64,000 nucleotides of DNA from Acidimicrobiales bacterium (GTDB lineage Bacteria > Actinomycetota > Acidimicrobiia > Acidimicrobiales > Poriferisodalaceae), in NCBI GenBank assembly GCA_014239555.1, contig JAAZYR010000003.1, positions 124,001 to 188,000 on the forward strand, given 5' to 3'. Position 1 is the stretch's first letter. Every line of letters begins with the position of its first letter. The position numbers were made by a program, and so were the translations under genes. Shown here in pieces: positions 18,847-26,800 of this stretch. The notes beneath the pieces were generated by a model. It worked only from the letters and a program-made list of their open reading frames with translations. It searched no databases and was not told the origin of the DNA.

Positions 18847-19677
18847 ATGCTTGCGGCTATTCCTAGTCCGTCAACGAACTCCATCCAGATCTGGGTTTTG
18901 GAACTAAATGCCTACGGTTTGATGATCGCCGCAGGAGCAATGTTGGCTGTCTGGATCACTGGGCGCCGTTACGTAGCTGCCGGTGGCGACTTACTCGTCG
19001 TGCATCGAATGGCGACCTGGTCAATTCCCGCTGGCATCGTCGGGGCCCGTCTGTATCACGTAGCCACTGACTTCAGTCGTTTCCAAAACAACTGGTCTGA
19101 AATCCCAAAGCTATGGAAGGGAGGACTTGGGATCTGGGGCGCCGTTGCTGCCGCCACACTTGTGGGCTGGTGGATCGTGCGCCGTGATGGAGGAAATGTC
19201 CCCGCGATGCTTGAGGCAACCGCCGTTGGTATCCCTGTAGCCCAAGCAGTAGGGAGATTAGGTAACTGGTTCAACCAGGAACTATTTGGGAGACCGACAA
19301 CTTTGGTGTGGGGACTCAAGATTGACCCGGAACACAGACCCAAGCTGTACCAAGAATCGTCAACATTCCATCCCACGTTTCTATATGAAGCTCTGTGGAA
19401 TCTTGGGGTCGCTGCCTTCATAGCGTTCCTTGTGCCAAAACTTTTGCCGAATTTGAAAAAGGGTTACAGCTGGGCTGTCTACGTACTGGGGTACACCAGT
19501 GGACGTTTGTGGATTGAATTACTCCGAGCCGATGAAGCGACTGAAGTACTCGGTGTGAGAATTAACGTATGGACATCGGTGGTAGTCGGTGTTGTCGCCC
19601 TGGTATGTGTTTGGTTCGGTCTTCGAAATGAACCTTCCGATGGTCATCGAAATTTGACGCGAACTGTTCCACACTGA
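18847..19677 (+). CDS. lgt: Prolipoprotein diacylglyceryl transferase
   Basis: Integral membrane enzyme that transfers diacylglycerol from phosphatidylglycerol to the lipobox cysteine of exported lipoproteins. 276 residues with about seven hydrophobic segments. The family signature VGRLGNWFNQELFGRPT is present near 140, and IPAGIVGARLYHV near 65 matches the conserved G-A-R-xx-H region. ATG at 18847 is preferred to GTG at 18844 because GGAGAAGG is then correctly spaced. The substrate-binding lipoprotein at 61061 is one likely client. Confidence 0.93.
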   Translation: MLAAIPSPSTNSIQIWVLELNAYGLMIAAGAMLAVWITGRRYVAAGGDLLVVHRMATWSIPAGIVGARLYHVATDFSRFQNNWSEIPKLWKGGLGIWGAVAAATLVGWWIVRRDGGNVPAMLEATAVGIPVAQAVGRLGNWFNQELFGRPTTLVWGLKIDPEHRPKLYQESSTFHPTFLYEALWNLGVAAFIAFLVPKLLPNLKKGYSWAVYVLGYTSGRLWIELLRADEATEVLGVRINVWTSVVVGVVALVCVWFGLRNEPSDGHRNLTRTVPH

Positions 19678-19720
19678 AGTGGGAGGACCCTAAGGGGACC
19701 GATTAGATCGATCGTTAGGG

Positions 19721-20749
19721 ATGCCCCCAACCATGCGGATACTAATAACTGGTTACGGAGTTGACGCCACGGATTCGCCACTGCGATCCCAAGTAGCAGA
19801 CCCTTTAAGATTTTTAGGCCACGAGGTGGTCGCAGTGGCCCCAACAGAAGCCGCTATTCGTTGGGGTCTTGACCGGTACTCACCTGAAATTCTTGTGGTG
19901 GTTCCTTCTGCTGGGGTTCCCGACCGATCCAAAGTTCGTTCGCTGACTGCAGAATCGGGGACCGTTGCCCTTTGCTTACACACGGGGCCATCTCTCATAG
20001 GTGTTCCTACAGATCTTGGAGAACTCGCTGATGACCTACGTGAATACGACCTCGTAACCGTTCCCGACCAACAAACTCTCGATGACTACGCGTTATTAGG
20101 AACATTTCGCCTTTCTCTGATGGAACCAGCTGTCCACCCACCCGCGGTATTGGAGTCGGTGTCTTCGGATCGAAAAGGATTCATGGTTGTCGGAGATGCA
20201 GATCCAGAAAATGTTGATGTGGTAATGGGTTTAGATCATCTCGACGACATTGTTGTAATGGGACGAGGGTGGGCTGAACTTCCCCTAAACGTCTCCGTTG
20301 TTGAGCCGCTCCCCCTACCAGACAGAGGCACTTTGTTCGCCGGTGCTTCTTTTGTAGTGGAATTACCGCCTCCGTTAATGCACCAATCTGCGGTCGGTCG
20401 GGCGCCGTATGAACTTGGGCTTTCGTCGGCGACGTATGAGGCTGCAGTGGTGGGGACTCCTTCTGTTGTCCAGGAACGGCCCGCGGTGTCGCAAGTATTT
20501 AACCCCAACACTGAAGTCATCACCTATAAGTCACTTAAGGATTTGCATCAGTTGTTGCCGGTGCTTTTAAGCGACGTCGCTGAGCTTGAAAAAGTTGGGG
20601 AGGCGGCCTGGTCTCGCGTGACGGCTGAACACACTTGGTCTCGACGATGGCGGTCATTGCTGGAAACGTGGGTCGTAGATCCGCAAGTTGGGATAGACGA
20701 AGAAGTTCGTTACCTCGGGCGTTCTGATGCCCTTACCCGAGCCAGCTGA
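19721..20749 (+). CDS. Glycosyltransferase-like protein (CgeB/GT4-like C-terminal part)
   Basis: 342 residues. The N-terminus MRILITGYGV is a Rossmann-like start (second ATG at 19733). The C-terminal half carries YELGLSSATYEAAVVGTPSVVQERPAVSQVF, the pattern EaaxxGtP seen in GT-B glycosyltransferases and CgeB-like proteins that read a glutamate-bearing nucleotide-sugar site, and ends with a helix VTAEHTWSRRWRSLLE also typical of that fold. Sugar donor and acceptor unknown. No good ribosome site for either ATG. Confidence 0.55.
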   Translation: MPPTMRILITGYGVDATDSPLRSQVADPLRFLGHEVVAVAPTEAAIRWGLDRYSPEILVVVPSAGVPDRSKVRSLTAESGTVALCLHTGPSLIGVPTDLGELADDLREYDLVTVPDQQTLDDYALLGTFRLSLMEPAVHPPAVLESVSSDRKGFMVVGDADPENVDVVMGLDHLDDIVVMGRGWAELPLNVSVVEPLPLPDRGTLFAGASFVVELPPPLMHQSAVGRAPYELGLSSATYEAAVVGTPSVVQERPAVSQVFNPNTEVITYKSLKDLHQLLPVLLSDVAELEKVGEAAWSRVTAEHTWSRRWRSLLETWVVDPQVGIDEEVRYLGRSDALTRAS

Positions 20750-20808
20750 CGTAATCCGCGCTGAAAGGGCAGCTCTACATTGGGTAACTACCTGACGTTG
20801 TGGGTTAA

Positions 20809-21951
20809 TCAGTCTTCTTTCAGATGTGTGAGCCACGCACGCAAATCGTCGACTAACAATCGGGGTACTTCCATAGCGGCAAAATGCCCACCATGTCCAA
20901 ACTCTGTCCACCGTTTGATGTTGTAAATCTGTTCGCACCATGCCCGTGGTGGTAAGAAAATTTCGCCAGGGAATCGGGCTATAGCCACGGGGACTTCGAC
21001 CATGTCGAAACTCATCTGAGATTGCCGCATTTCGTAATAGATGCGGGCCGAACTTGATGCAGTCTGAGTAAACCAATAAATCGAAATATTGGTAAGTAAC
21101 TGATCCCATGTGTAGCTCCGTGAAAGGTCACCTTCACAGTCAGACCAAGTGCGGAACTTTTCCAGAATCCACGCTGCGAGGCCTGCGGGAGAGTCGTCAA
21201 GGGCATAACCAATTGTTTGGGGCATAGTGCCCTGAATTTCGGCGTATCCACCGTCAACGGTTTTTCGAAACTCTAATTTTTGAAATGCGAGTAAATCTTC
21301 TGGTTGCGGATTGTCTCGGGCTTGTTGTGTTGGCCCAGCGATTGGCATCGTGATGTGGATGCCAAGCAAATGTTCTGGATCCAGGCGCCCAAGCTCAGTT
21401 GTAATAATTGACCCCCAATCTCCCCCCTGGGCTAGGTAGGAGCTGTACCCGAGATCCGCCATGAGCTGTTTGATCATCGCCGCGATTTGCGTTGGAGAAT
21501 TACCCATCTTTTGGGTAGGCCCAGAAAACCCGAAACCCGGCAAAGATGGTAGGACCACATGGAAAGCGTCGTTTTCGTGCCCCCCGTGAGCGAGAGGGTT
21601 AGTGAGCGGACCGACTACCTCGACAAATTCGGCGATGGAACCAGGCCATCCGTGAGTCATCACTAAGGGGGTGGCGTCGTCATGCGGTGATCTGATGTGT
21701 GCGTAGTGAAGTTTTTCGCCTTGGATCTCGCAAACAAACTGTGGCCATTCGTTGAGACGCATCTCTGCCGAACGCCAATCGAAAGTGCTTTCCCAATAGT
21801 GGCAAAGGCTCATCAGCGTTTCGCGGTCAGTCCCCAGGGTCCATGGTTCGTCGACTATTTGTTGAGAAAATCGGCTATTCCTTAATCGAGTTTTAAGGTC
21901 GTCGATTGCCTGGTCTTCAACATCGATCATGAATGGCAGATGGACATTCAT
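20809..21951 (-). CDS. Epoxide hydrolase family protein (alpha/beta hydrolase with N-terminal domain)
   Basis: 380 residues. The EHN-type N-terminal domain (IDDLKTRLRNSRF...) precedes an alpha/beta hydrolase. The oxyanion motif HGWPGS is near 98, the nucleophile loop GGDWGS (aspartate) near 177, ring-opening tyrosines are in the cap, and the catalytic histidine is in FGHGGHFAAMEVP near the end. It would hydrolyse an epoxide to a diol. I chose the ATG at 21951, which overlaps the upstream stop as ATGA; an in-frame ATG at 21960 is less likely. Last gene of a three-gene leftward operon. Confidence 0.88.
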   Translation of the reverse strand: MNVHLPFMIDVEDQAIDDLKTRLRNSRFSQQIVDEPWTLGTDRETLMSLCHYWESTFDWRSAEMRLNEWPQFVCEIQGEKLHYAHIRSPHDDATPLVMTHGWPGSIAEFVEVVGPLTNPLAHGGHENDAFHVVLPSLPGFGFSGPTQKMGNSPTQIAAMIKQLMADLGYSSYLAQGGDWGSIITTELGRLDPEHLLGIHITMPIAGPTQQARDNPQPEDLLAFQKLEFRKTVDGGYAEIQGTMPQTIGYALDDSPAGLAAWILEKFRTWSDCEGDLSRSYTWDQLLTNISIYWFTQTASSSARIYYEMRQSQMSFDMVEVPVAIARFPGEIFLPPRAWCEQIYNIKRWTEFGHGGHFAAMEVPRLLVDDLRAWLTHLKED

Positions 21952-22919
21952 TTTTTCCACCTCGGTTCCATAAGTTCAAAGAATCTTTCAGGTGAGATAT
22001 TGCCACCCGAGATAATGACGCCAACACGACTTCCGGCGACGTTGATCTTGTTGGCTAAAATTGCTGCCAACGCGCACGCCCCGCTTGGTTCGGCGACTTG
22101 TTTTTGGAATCGGAACAGGTAATCGACCCCGTCAAGTATTTGGTCATCAGTGACGGTCACGATTTCGTCAACATGTTGTTGCATGACAGCGAAAGTGTGT
22201 TTTCCTGGTGATGTGGTTTGTTGCCCGTCGGCGATGGTGTCGGGGACATCAATTTCAACAATTCGGCCTTGTTGGAGCGACAGTTGGACGTCGTTTCCGG
22301 ATTCAGGTTCAACGCCAACAATGCGACACCTTGGGTTGACTTCATGGGCTGCTAAAGCGCTGCCTGATATGAGCCCGCCACCGCCAACAGAAACAATTAA
22401 TTGGTCAAGTGGTCCTGAGGTTTCAAAAAGTTCTCGAGCGCATGTTGACTGGCCCGCGATGACGTCAGGGTGATCGAAAGGAGGAATCAGCGTGAAGTGT
22501 TGTTCGGAGAGTATGGATTCAGCGATGTCTTCCCTACGTTCCCTAAAGCGGTCGTAGGTGACGATTGTTGCACCGTAACTTTCAGTTGCTTGGCGTTTAG
22601 AGCTTGGGGCGTCGTTAGGCATCACCACAGTGGCAGGAACACGAAATATTTGAGCGGCTCTGGCGACGGCTTGGGCATGATTGCCGGAGGAGTAGGTGAC
22701 AATTCCTCGCGCCCGAATGTCGCTGTCGAGTGCTGCGATGGCGTTGAAAGCTCCTCGGAACTTGAACGCGCCGGTGTGCTGCAAATGTTCGGCTTTTAGA
22801 TGGATTTCTGCCCCTAAGGTTTCGTCCAATAAGCGGGAACGAAGGACAGGTGTTTGTCGCGCTACACCTGCCAGCCTTGCAGTTGCTGCGGCAAGGTCGA
22901 TTTCGGTTGGCACTGACAC
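21948..22919 (-). CDS. Threonine/serine dehydratase-like PLP enzyme
   Basis: Fold-type II PLP enzyme of 323 residues. The PLP lysine is in TGAFKFRGA (about K54), the substrate loop SSGNHAQ near 79 and the phosphate loop VGGGGLISG near 180. It lacks the C-terminal ACT domain, so it resembles catabolic TdcB or serine racemase rather than biosynthetic IlvA. It would convert threonine or serine to the oxo acid and ammonia. GTG start. It lies between the LLM oxidoreductase and the epoxide hydrolase, so the true substrate may be another hydroxy amino acid. Confidence 0.87.
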   Translation of the reverse strand: MSVPTEIDLAAATARLAGVARQTPVLRSRLLDETLGAEIHLKAEHLQHTGAFKFRGAFNAIAALDSDIRARGIVTYSSGNHAQAVARAAQIFRVPATVVMPNDAPSSKRQATESYGATIVTYDRFRERREDIAESILSEQHFTLIPPFDHPDVIAGQSTCARELFETSGPLDQLIVSVGGGGLISGSALAAHEVNPRCRIVGVEPESGNDVQLSLQQGRIVEIDVPDTIADGQQTTSPGKHTFAVMQQHVDEIVTVTDDQILDGVDYLFRFQKQVAEPSGACALAAILANKINVAGSRVGVIISGGNISPERFFELMEPRWKK

Positions 22920-22934
22920 CTCAACTTTGGCGAA

Positions 22935-23837
22935 CTATGCGAAACAGTCGAATATCTCTTGGATGGCGTGCATTTGCCCACCGCTTGTACTGGAGGGCAC
23001 CAAAATAGGCGTCTTGCATCCTTGGGCGAACCATTCTTCGACGCCATCTCTGACTTGGTCGGCGGAACCGTAGAGCGTTGCGTTCGACAACCATTCGTCG
23101 GTCATGCATGTGGCCACACGGTCGCGGTCACCGTCAGCGATAGCTGCTTCTATACCTTCCATTTCTTCGACGTACCCGGCCTGCTTCCAGTAGTTGCGGT
23201 AGTTGGGGAGAGAAACGTAACCCTGCAAGGTTTTGCGGTTACGGGCTGCACCAGCTTCACGGTCAGCGTCGATAACGGTGGGGATCATGTTCCCGATAAG
23301 GAAGTCGCTGGTCTGGACGTCTTTGGGAATGTCCGCAACCGAGTTGTTGAAGTCGTTGCGACTGGCGTTGGCCCACACAGCTCCCGCGCCGATCTCAACT
23401 GAAAGTTCGACCATCTTTCGGCGCAAAGTAGCAAGAACGATCGGTGGTAGCTCCCCATGGTGTTCAGCTGCCTTTTGCATTGCTGATACGTACTCCCGGA
23501 TATCAGTTAAAGGTTTACCCGGGGTAATCCCCAAACGTTGATGTACTGGGCCGTGGGTCACACCTATCCCGAGCCGGAATCGGCCGTTGCTTATTTCGTG
23601 GATAAAGGCGGCTGTGGCTGCCAGGTCTTCAGGGTTTCGGAAATAGATCGGTTGGACTGAAGTGCCAAAAACGATCTCGTTAGTTGCGGAAGCAATGCCT
23701 TGACATAAAGCGACACAGTCGCCCATTGAAGGGCAGTAAATGCCACTAAATCCGCGACGCTCAATTTCTGCGGCAATGTCGAGGGTTTGTTGACGTCGGC
23801 CCTGTACGGCAGCGAGTGAAATTGCGGGCATATTCAT
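22935..23837 (-). CDS. LLM class flavin/F420-dependent oxidoreductase
   Basis: 300 residues, luciferase-like TIM barrel. The F420-type N-terminus (AEIERRGFSGIYCPSMGD), the middle FGTSVQPIYFRNPEDLAATAAFIHEISNGRFRLGIGVTHGP and the C-terminal GSADQVRDGVEEWFAQGC are family features. The cofactor could be F420 or FMN. The ATG at 23837 has AGGAGG eight bases upstream. It is first in the operon with the dehydratase-like and epoxide hydrolase genes. Substrate unknown. Confidence 0.87.
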   Translation of the reverse strand: MNMPAISLAAVQGRRQQTLDIAAEIERRGFSGIYCPSMGDCVALCQGIASATNEIVFGTSVQPIYFRNPEDLAATAAFIHEISNGRFRLGIGVTHGPVHQRLGITPGKPLTDIREYVSAMQKAAEHHGELPPIVLATLRRKMVELSVEIGAGAVWANASRNDFNNSVADIPKDVQTSDFLIGNMIPTVIDADREAGAARNRKTLQGYVSLPNYRNYWKQAGYVEEMEGIEAAIADGDRDRVATCMTDEWLSNATLYGSADQVRDGVEEWFAQGCKTPILVPSSTSGGQMHAIQEIFDCFA

Positions 23838-23961
23838 TACTGTCGCCTCCTAATAGTGATTTCTCGTTTTGGTGAGATCTGACCCCATGATCATGCCCCT
23901 TAATTGGATGCTTTGTCGAAGTCGTGGTCGAGGGTTTGCTTCGGTACCCTCGGGGGACCTT

Positions 23962-24035
23962 GGGGCTGTAGCTCAGTTGGCTAGAGCACCTGCTTTGCAA
24001 GCAGGGGGTCGTCGGTTCGATTCCGATCAGCTCCA
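23962..24035 (+). tRNA. tRNA-Ala (TGC)
   Basis: 74 bases. The acceptor stem GGGGCTG pairs with CAGCTCC (one G-U pair), discriminator A. Anticodon stem CCTGC/GCAGG with loop TTTGCAA, anticodon TGC. T arm GTCGG-TTCGATT-CCGAT (one G-U pair). CCA is not encoded. It stands alone, 6.4 kb from tRNA-Ile, on the same strand. Confidence 0.98.
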
Positions 24036-24065
24036 CAAACAAAACCCCTGGAAACAGGCTTTAAC

Positions 24066-24100
24066 CACAACCCTCTAACAAGACAGGGGGTTGTGTTTTT
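24066..24100 (+). terminator. Rho-independent terminator after tRNA-Ala
   Basis: CACAACCC (24066-24073) pairs with GGGTTGTG (24088-24095) and is followed by five T residues. Located 31 bases after the tRNA. Confidence 0.8.
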
Positions 24101-24186
24101 GGTTTAGGGCCCCACAGCGACCCCAGCGAGATGACGGTGTGTCTTGAATGGGAGTTGGCCCGGAAGGCTGCCCGGGCGATCGACGA

Positions 24187-24825
24187 CTACATCGCAGCTT
24201 TGCGACTGCTGTTTGCCGGGAGTCTTGAATCGGAACTCGTGTCGAGGGTCTGGGTCACCAAATCGGCGACGAGGCTACGACTGTGCTGGATCGACAGGCG
24301 CTGCCAGCGCCGCAGCCGCTCCCACGTCTCCCAGCTGGTGTGAAGGTCGAGAAGTTCGATGGTCTCGGCTTTTGTGCTGCGGTCGAGGGTTGAGATCTCG
24401 GGCTCGAAGGTGCGGGCCACCTGGCGGCGGAGGCGGGCGGCCAGCGTGGTCTGCTGAGACCGGATCTCCGGCGACGTGTGCATGACGGCTAACGCGGAGC
24501 GGCGCACTGGCGCAACCGTCTCGAAGAGCTCGGCTCGGTGGGCGATGAGGCCATCGATTCGTGCTGCGCGGCTTCCGGAGATCGGATGAGCGATGAAAAG
24601 TTCCGGGTGTTGGGCCTTCTGGTGCTCCGCCAACGCCACCGCTAGCGCATCTCGGTCCCGGAAGTGGTGGTAGATGGACCGGGAGGTCATTCCCACCCGG
24701 GAGGCGATGTCTTCGATGGTGGGGGTGAGATTGCCCTCGCGGTACAGGATGAGCAGGACATCGATCACCGCTTCGCGGGTACGCCGGCCCCGGGCGACAC
24801 GCCCGTCCCCGACGGTCTCAGTCAC
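24187..24825 (-). CDS. TetR family transcriptional regulator
   Basis: 212 residues. The N-terminal helix-turn-helix shows TPTIEDIASRVGMTSRSIYHHFRDRDALAVALAEH (about 34-68), the standard TetR pattern. The C-terminal ligand domain is unassigned. Its start overlaps the stop of the sulfatase by four bases, so it is the second gene of a two-gene leftward operon. A palindrome (26266-26282) upstream of the sulfatase start is a candidate operator, which suggests autorepression. GC content is visibly higher than in the origin region. Confidence 0.9.
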   Translation of the reverse strand: MTETVGDGRVARGRRTREAVIDVLLILYREGNLTPTIEDIASRVGMTSRSIYHHFRDRDALAVALAEHQKAQHPELFIAHPISGSRAARIDGLIAHRAELFETVAPVRRSALAVMHTSPEIRSQQTTLAARLRRQVARTFEPEISTLDRSTKAETIELLDLHTSWETWERLRRWQRLSIQHSRSLVADLVTQTLDTSSDSRLPANSSRKAAM

Positions 24826-26240
24826 GCTGGGTCCAGGGTCGACGCGAGCAAGCCGCGAAGGCGGACCGACTCGTCTCCGGCGCTCGGGTCGCTGGCCCGG
24901 TTGGTGACCTCGTCGGGATCGGCCACGAGGTCGAATAGTTCGCTGAGCTCACCAGTGTCGGCGTTGAAGGTGGCCCGCCATTGGCCGTCGGTAATGGCCT
25001 GCCAGGTCGGGAGCTTCGGGAGCAGGCGAATCATGCTCACCGCGTGATGGCGGGCAGTGCCTTCACCGCCGGTAACGAGTGTCACCAGCGACCGGGACGG
25101 GGCACCATCAAGGGCGGTAGCCGTCCCAGCGTCGAGCAGCGTGGCCGCGACGTCGAAGGCTTGGACCGGTTTGGTTTCGACCCGGCCGGTGGTGCCGCCG
25201 GGGGGGCGCACGATCAACGGTACCCGCACCGACGATCGGTAGAAGTTCATCTTGGCCATTAGGCCGTGGTCGCCGAGCATCTCGCCATGGTCGGCCGAAT
25301 AGACGATCCACGTGTTATCTAGCTGGCCCTTTTTCTCGAGTTGGGCAAGAAGGTCTCCGATTCGTTGATCGATCAGCGACACCATCGCGTAGTACTGACG
25401 GGCGCCAGCCAACACAAACTCGTCGGTCAGCAACTCGCTGTGTGAGTGATTGCGGAGTCCGTTCAGGTGGGTGGCCCATTCGTCTGTCGTCGCTGTCGGC
25501 TCAGACCGAGCGGTGCGTTCGATGGCGGCTTTGGCGTAGTGGTCGGCCCAGACGGGGTCGCCCATCAGCGGCACGTGTGGCTGTACGAACGACAGTTGAA
25601 GAAACCAGGGCACGTCGTCCGGCCGACGGTCAAGCCATTGTTGCGCCTCGTCAGCCAGAAAGCACGTGAGATCGAGCTCCTGGGGCAGGGGAGAGGTGAC
25701 GCCGTTCCAGTGCCGGTCTCCGCCCCGGAAATTGGCCTGCACTATCTCCTGGTACGGCTCGAGTGCACCGTGTTCGCGCAGGAACTGCATGTACGGGGTC
25801 TCGACGTCGAAGAGGTGCACATACTTGTCGAACTCCTCGACGACGTGATCGAACCCGAAGCTCCCTATCCATTCGTCGGTCGGTGCGGGCGTGCCCGGCT
25901 CGGCCGCCATCGGCCAGGCAGAGAAGTGGGTCTTGCCGATCGACGCCGTGGTGTAGCCGGCCTGCTGTAGGTGGCGGGGGAAGGTGTCCCATTCGGGTTG
26001 GCAGTCGCCAGCGAAATTTCCGAGCACCCCGTGGTTGTTGGGGTAGCGGCCGGTCAGTAGCGAGGCGCGGGCCGGCTGGCAGATTGGGCTTTCGGTCCAG
26101 GTCTGGTCGAAGCGGACGCCTTCGGTGGCCAACCGATCCAGATGGGGGGTGACGACGATGTCGTTGCCGGCGCAACCCATGACGTCGGCACGGTGCTGAT
26201 CGGCGTAGACGAACAGCAGGTTGGGCTGACGGGCGCTCAC
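24822..26240 (-). CDS. Sulfatase (formylglycine type)
   Basis: 472 residues, alkaline-phosphatase superfamily. The formylglycine signature is SPICQPARASLLTG with the modified cysteine at about 54, and the N-terminal metal site is YADQHRADVMG. DHGEMLGDHGLMAK gives the second metal site near 310. It has no signal peptide, so it probably acts in the cytoplasm. It needs a formylglycine-generating enzyme, none of which is encoded here. GTG start preceded by AGGAG. Substrate unknown; choline-sulfatase-like or aryl-sulfate activity would fit. Confidence 0.92.
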   Translation of the reverse strand: MSARQPNLLFVYADQHRADVMGCAGNDIVVTPHLDRLATEGVRFDQTWTESPICQPARASLLTGRYPNNHGVLGNFAGDCQPEWDTFPRHLQQAGYTTASIGKTHFSAWPMAAEPGTPAPTDEWIGSFGFDHVVEEFDKYVHLFDVETPYMQFLREHGALEPYQEIVQANFRGGDRHWNGVTSPLPQELDLTCFLADEAQQWLDRRPDDVPWFLQLSFVQPHVPLMGDPVWADHYAKAAIERTARSEPTATTDEWATHLNGLRNHSHSELLTDEFVLAGARQYYAMVSLIDQRIGDLLAQLEKKGQLDNTWIVYSADHGEMLGDHGLMAKMNFYRSSVRVPLIVRPPGGTTGRVETKPVQAFDVAATLLDAGTATALDGAPSRSLVTLVTGGEGTARHHAVSMIRLLPKLPTWQAITDGQWRATFNADTGELSELFDLVADPDEVTNRASDPSAGDESVRLRGLLASTLDPA

Positions 26241-26265
26241 TGGAGCTCTCCTGGTATCAAGACAA

Positions 26266-26282
26266 TTTCATACTCTATGAAA
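26266..26282. promoter_or_regulatory. Candidate TetR operator upstream of the sulfatase operon
   Basis: TTTCATA-CTC-TATGAAA is a perfect seven-base inverted repeat with a three-base centre, in an AT-rich patch 26 bases upstream of the sulfatase GTG. On the minus strand it contains TAGAGT, which fits a TANNNT -10 box, so binding would block transcription. Confidence 0.65.
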
Positions 26283-26311
26283 ATATATTACCTTCGACCA
26301 GCTACCCCGCA

Positions 26312-26719
26312 TCAGGTCCCGCCAACGTTGATCGTTATGCGGCCGCTCGAGTGAAGCGAACAGAACCCCTCGACGGTGGCGGCCTCGGCGAACCTCGTAT
26401 CGAGCCGGTCGCCAGGAGGAATAACGAAGGGCCCAATCTGATGAGCCGTCGAGTCCTCATTGATCACGGTGAGCTGGTCCCGAAGCCTGAAATCAAGATC
26501 TTGGGGGATGATGTCGACGTCGCGTCCCAAACTGAGGCTCATCGCCGTGCCTGCTGGGATAGTGATTACGTGCTGTTCAGGCTCTGGTTGGCCTACAAGA
26601 CGGCTGAGAGTGACGGTGCCGATGACCATCGCCGTCGCCACAATGACGAAGAGGACCAACACGGCTCGGGAAGAGCGATCCGCGCGACCGCCGGAAATCT
26701 TCGTCCAGGAAGCGTCCAC
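26312..26719 (-). CDS. Membrane-anchored cupredoxin-like protein
   Basis: 135 residues. One N-terminal membrane helix (about 17-40: AVLVLFVIVATAMVIGTVTL) is followed by an extracytoplasmic beta-rich domain. The end of this domain resembles a blue-copper site: histidine in TAHQIGP, then EGFCSLHSSG with Cys and His. The usual final methionine is not visible, so a copper site is likely but altered. The GTG at 26719 follows the minus-strand -10 TAGATT by eight bases; a TTG at 26728 is an alternative. Divergent from the MFS gene. Confidence 0.65.
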   Translation of the reverse strand: MDASWTKISGGRADRSSRAVLVLFVIVATAMVIGTVTLSRLVGQPEPEQHVITIPAGTAMSLSLGRDVDIIPQDLDFRLRDQLTVINEDSTAHQIGPFVIPPGDRLDTRFAEAATVEGFCSLHSSGRITINVGGT

Positions 26720-26727
26720 AACCCCCA

Positions 26728-26737
26728 AATCTAATCT
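26728..26737. promoter_or_regulatory. Overlapping divergent -10 elements
   Basis: On the minus strand TAGATT (26733 to 26728) lies eight bases before the cupredoxin GTG. On the plus strand TAATCT (26732-26737) would serve the MFS gene. The two hexamers share two bases, so RNA polymerase could occupy only one at a time. Confidence 0.45.
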
Positions 26738-26800
26738 GTGTTCGATAGAGTTTCAGCGGTTTGCTGCGTCGGCAGCGGAATAGCCGATGGGAGCTGGGGC

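Noticed and set aside
25446-25970. 174-residue frame opposite the sulfatase
   Set aside because: The high-GC codons of the sulfatase create open frames on the other strand; the sulfatase has clear motifs.
24036-26300. Integrative element next to tRNA-Ala
   Set aside because: No integrase, transposase or repeated tRNA end was found by eye. GC change alone is not enough to call an element.
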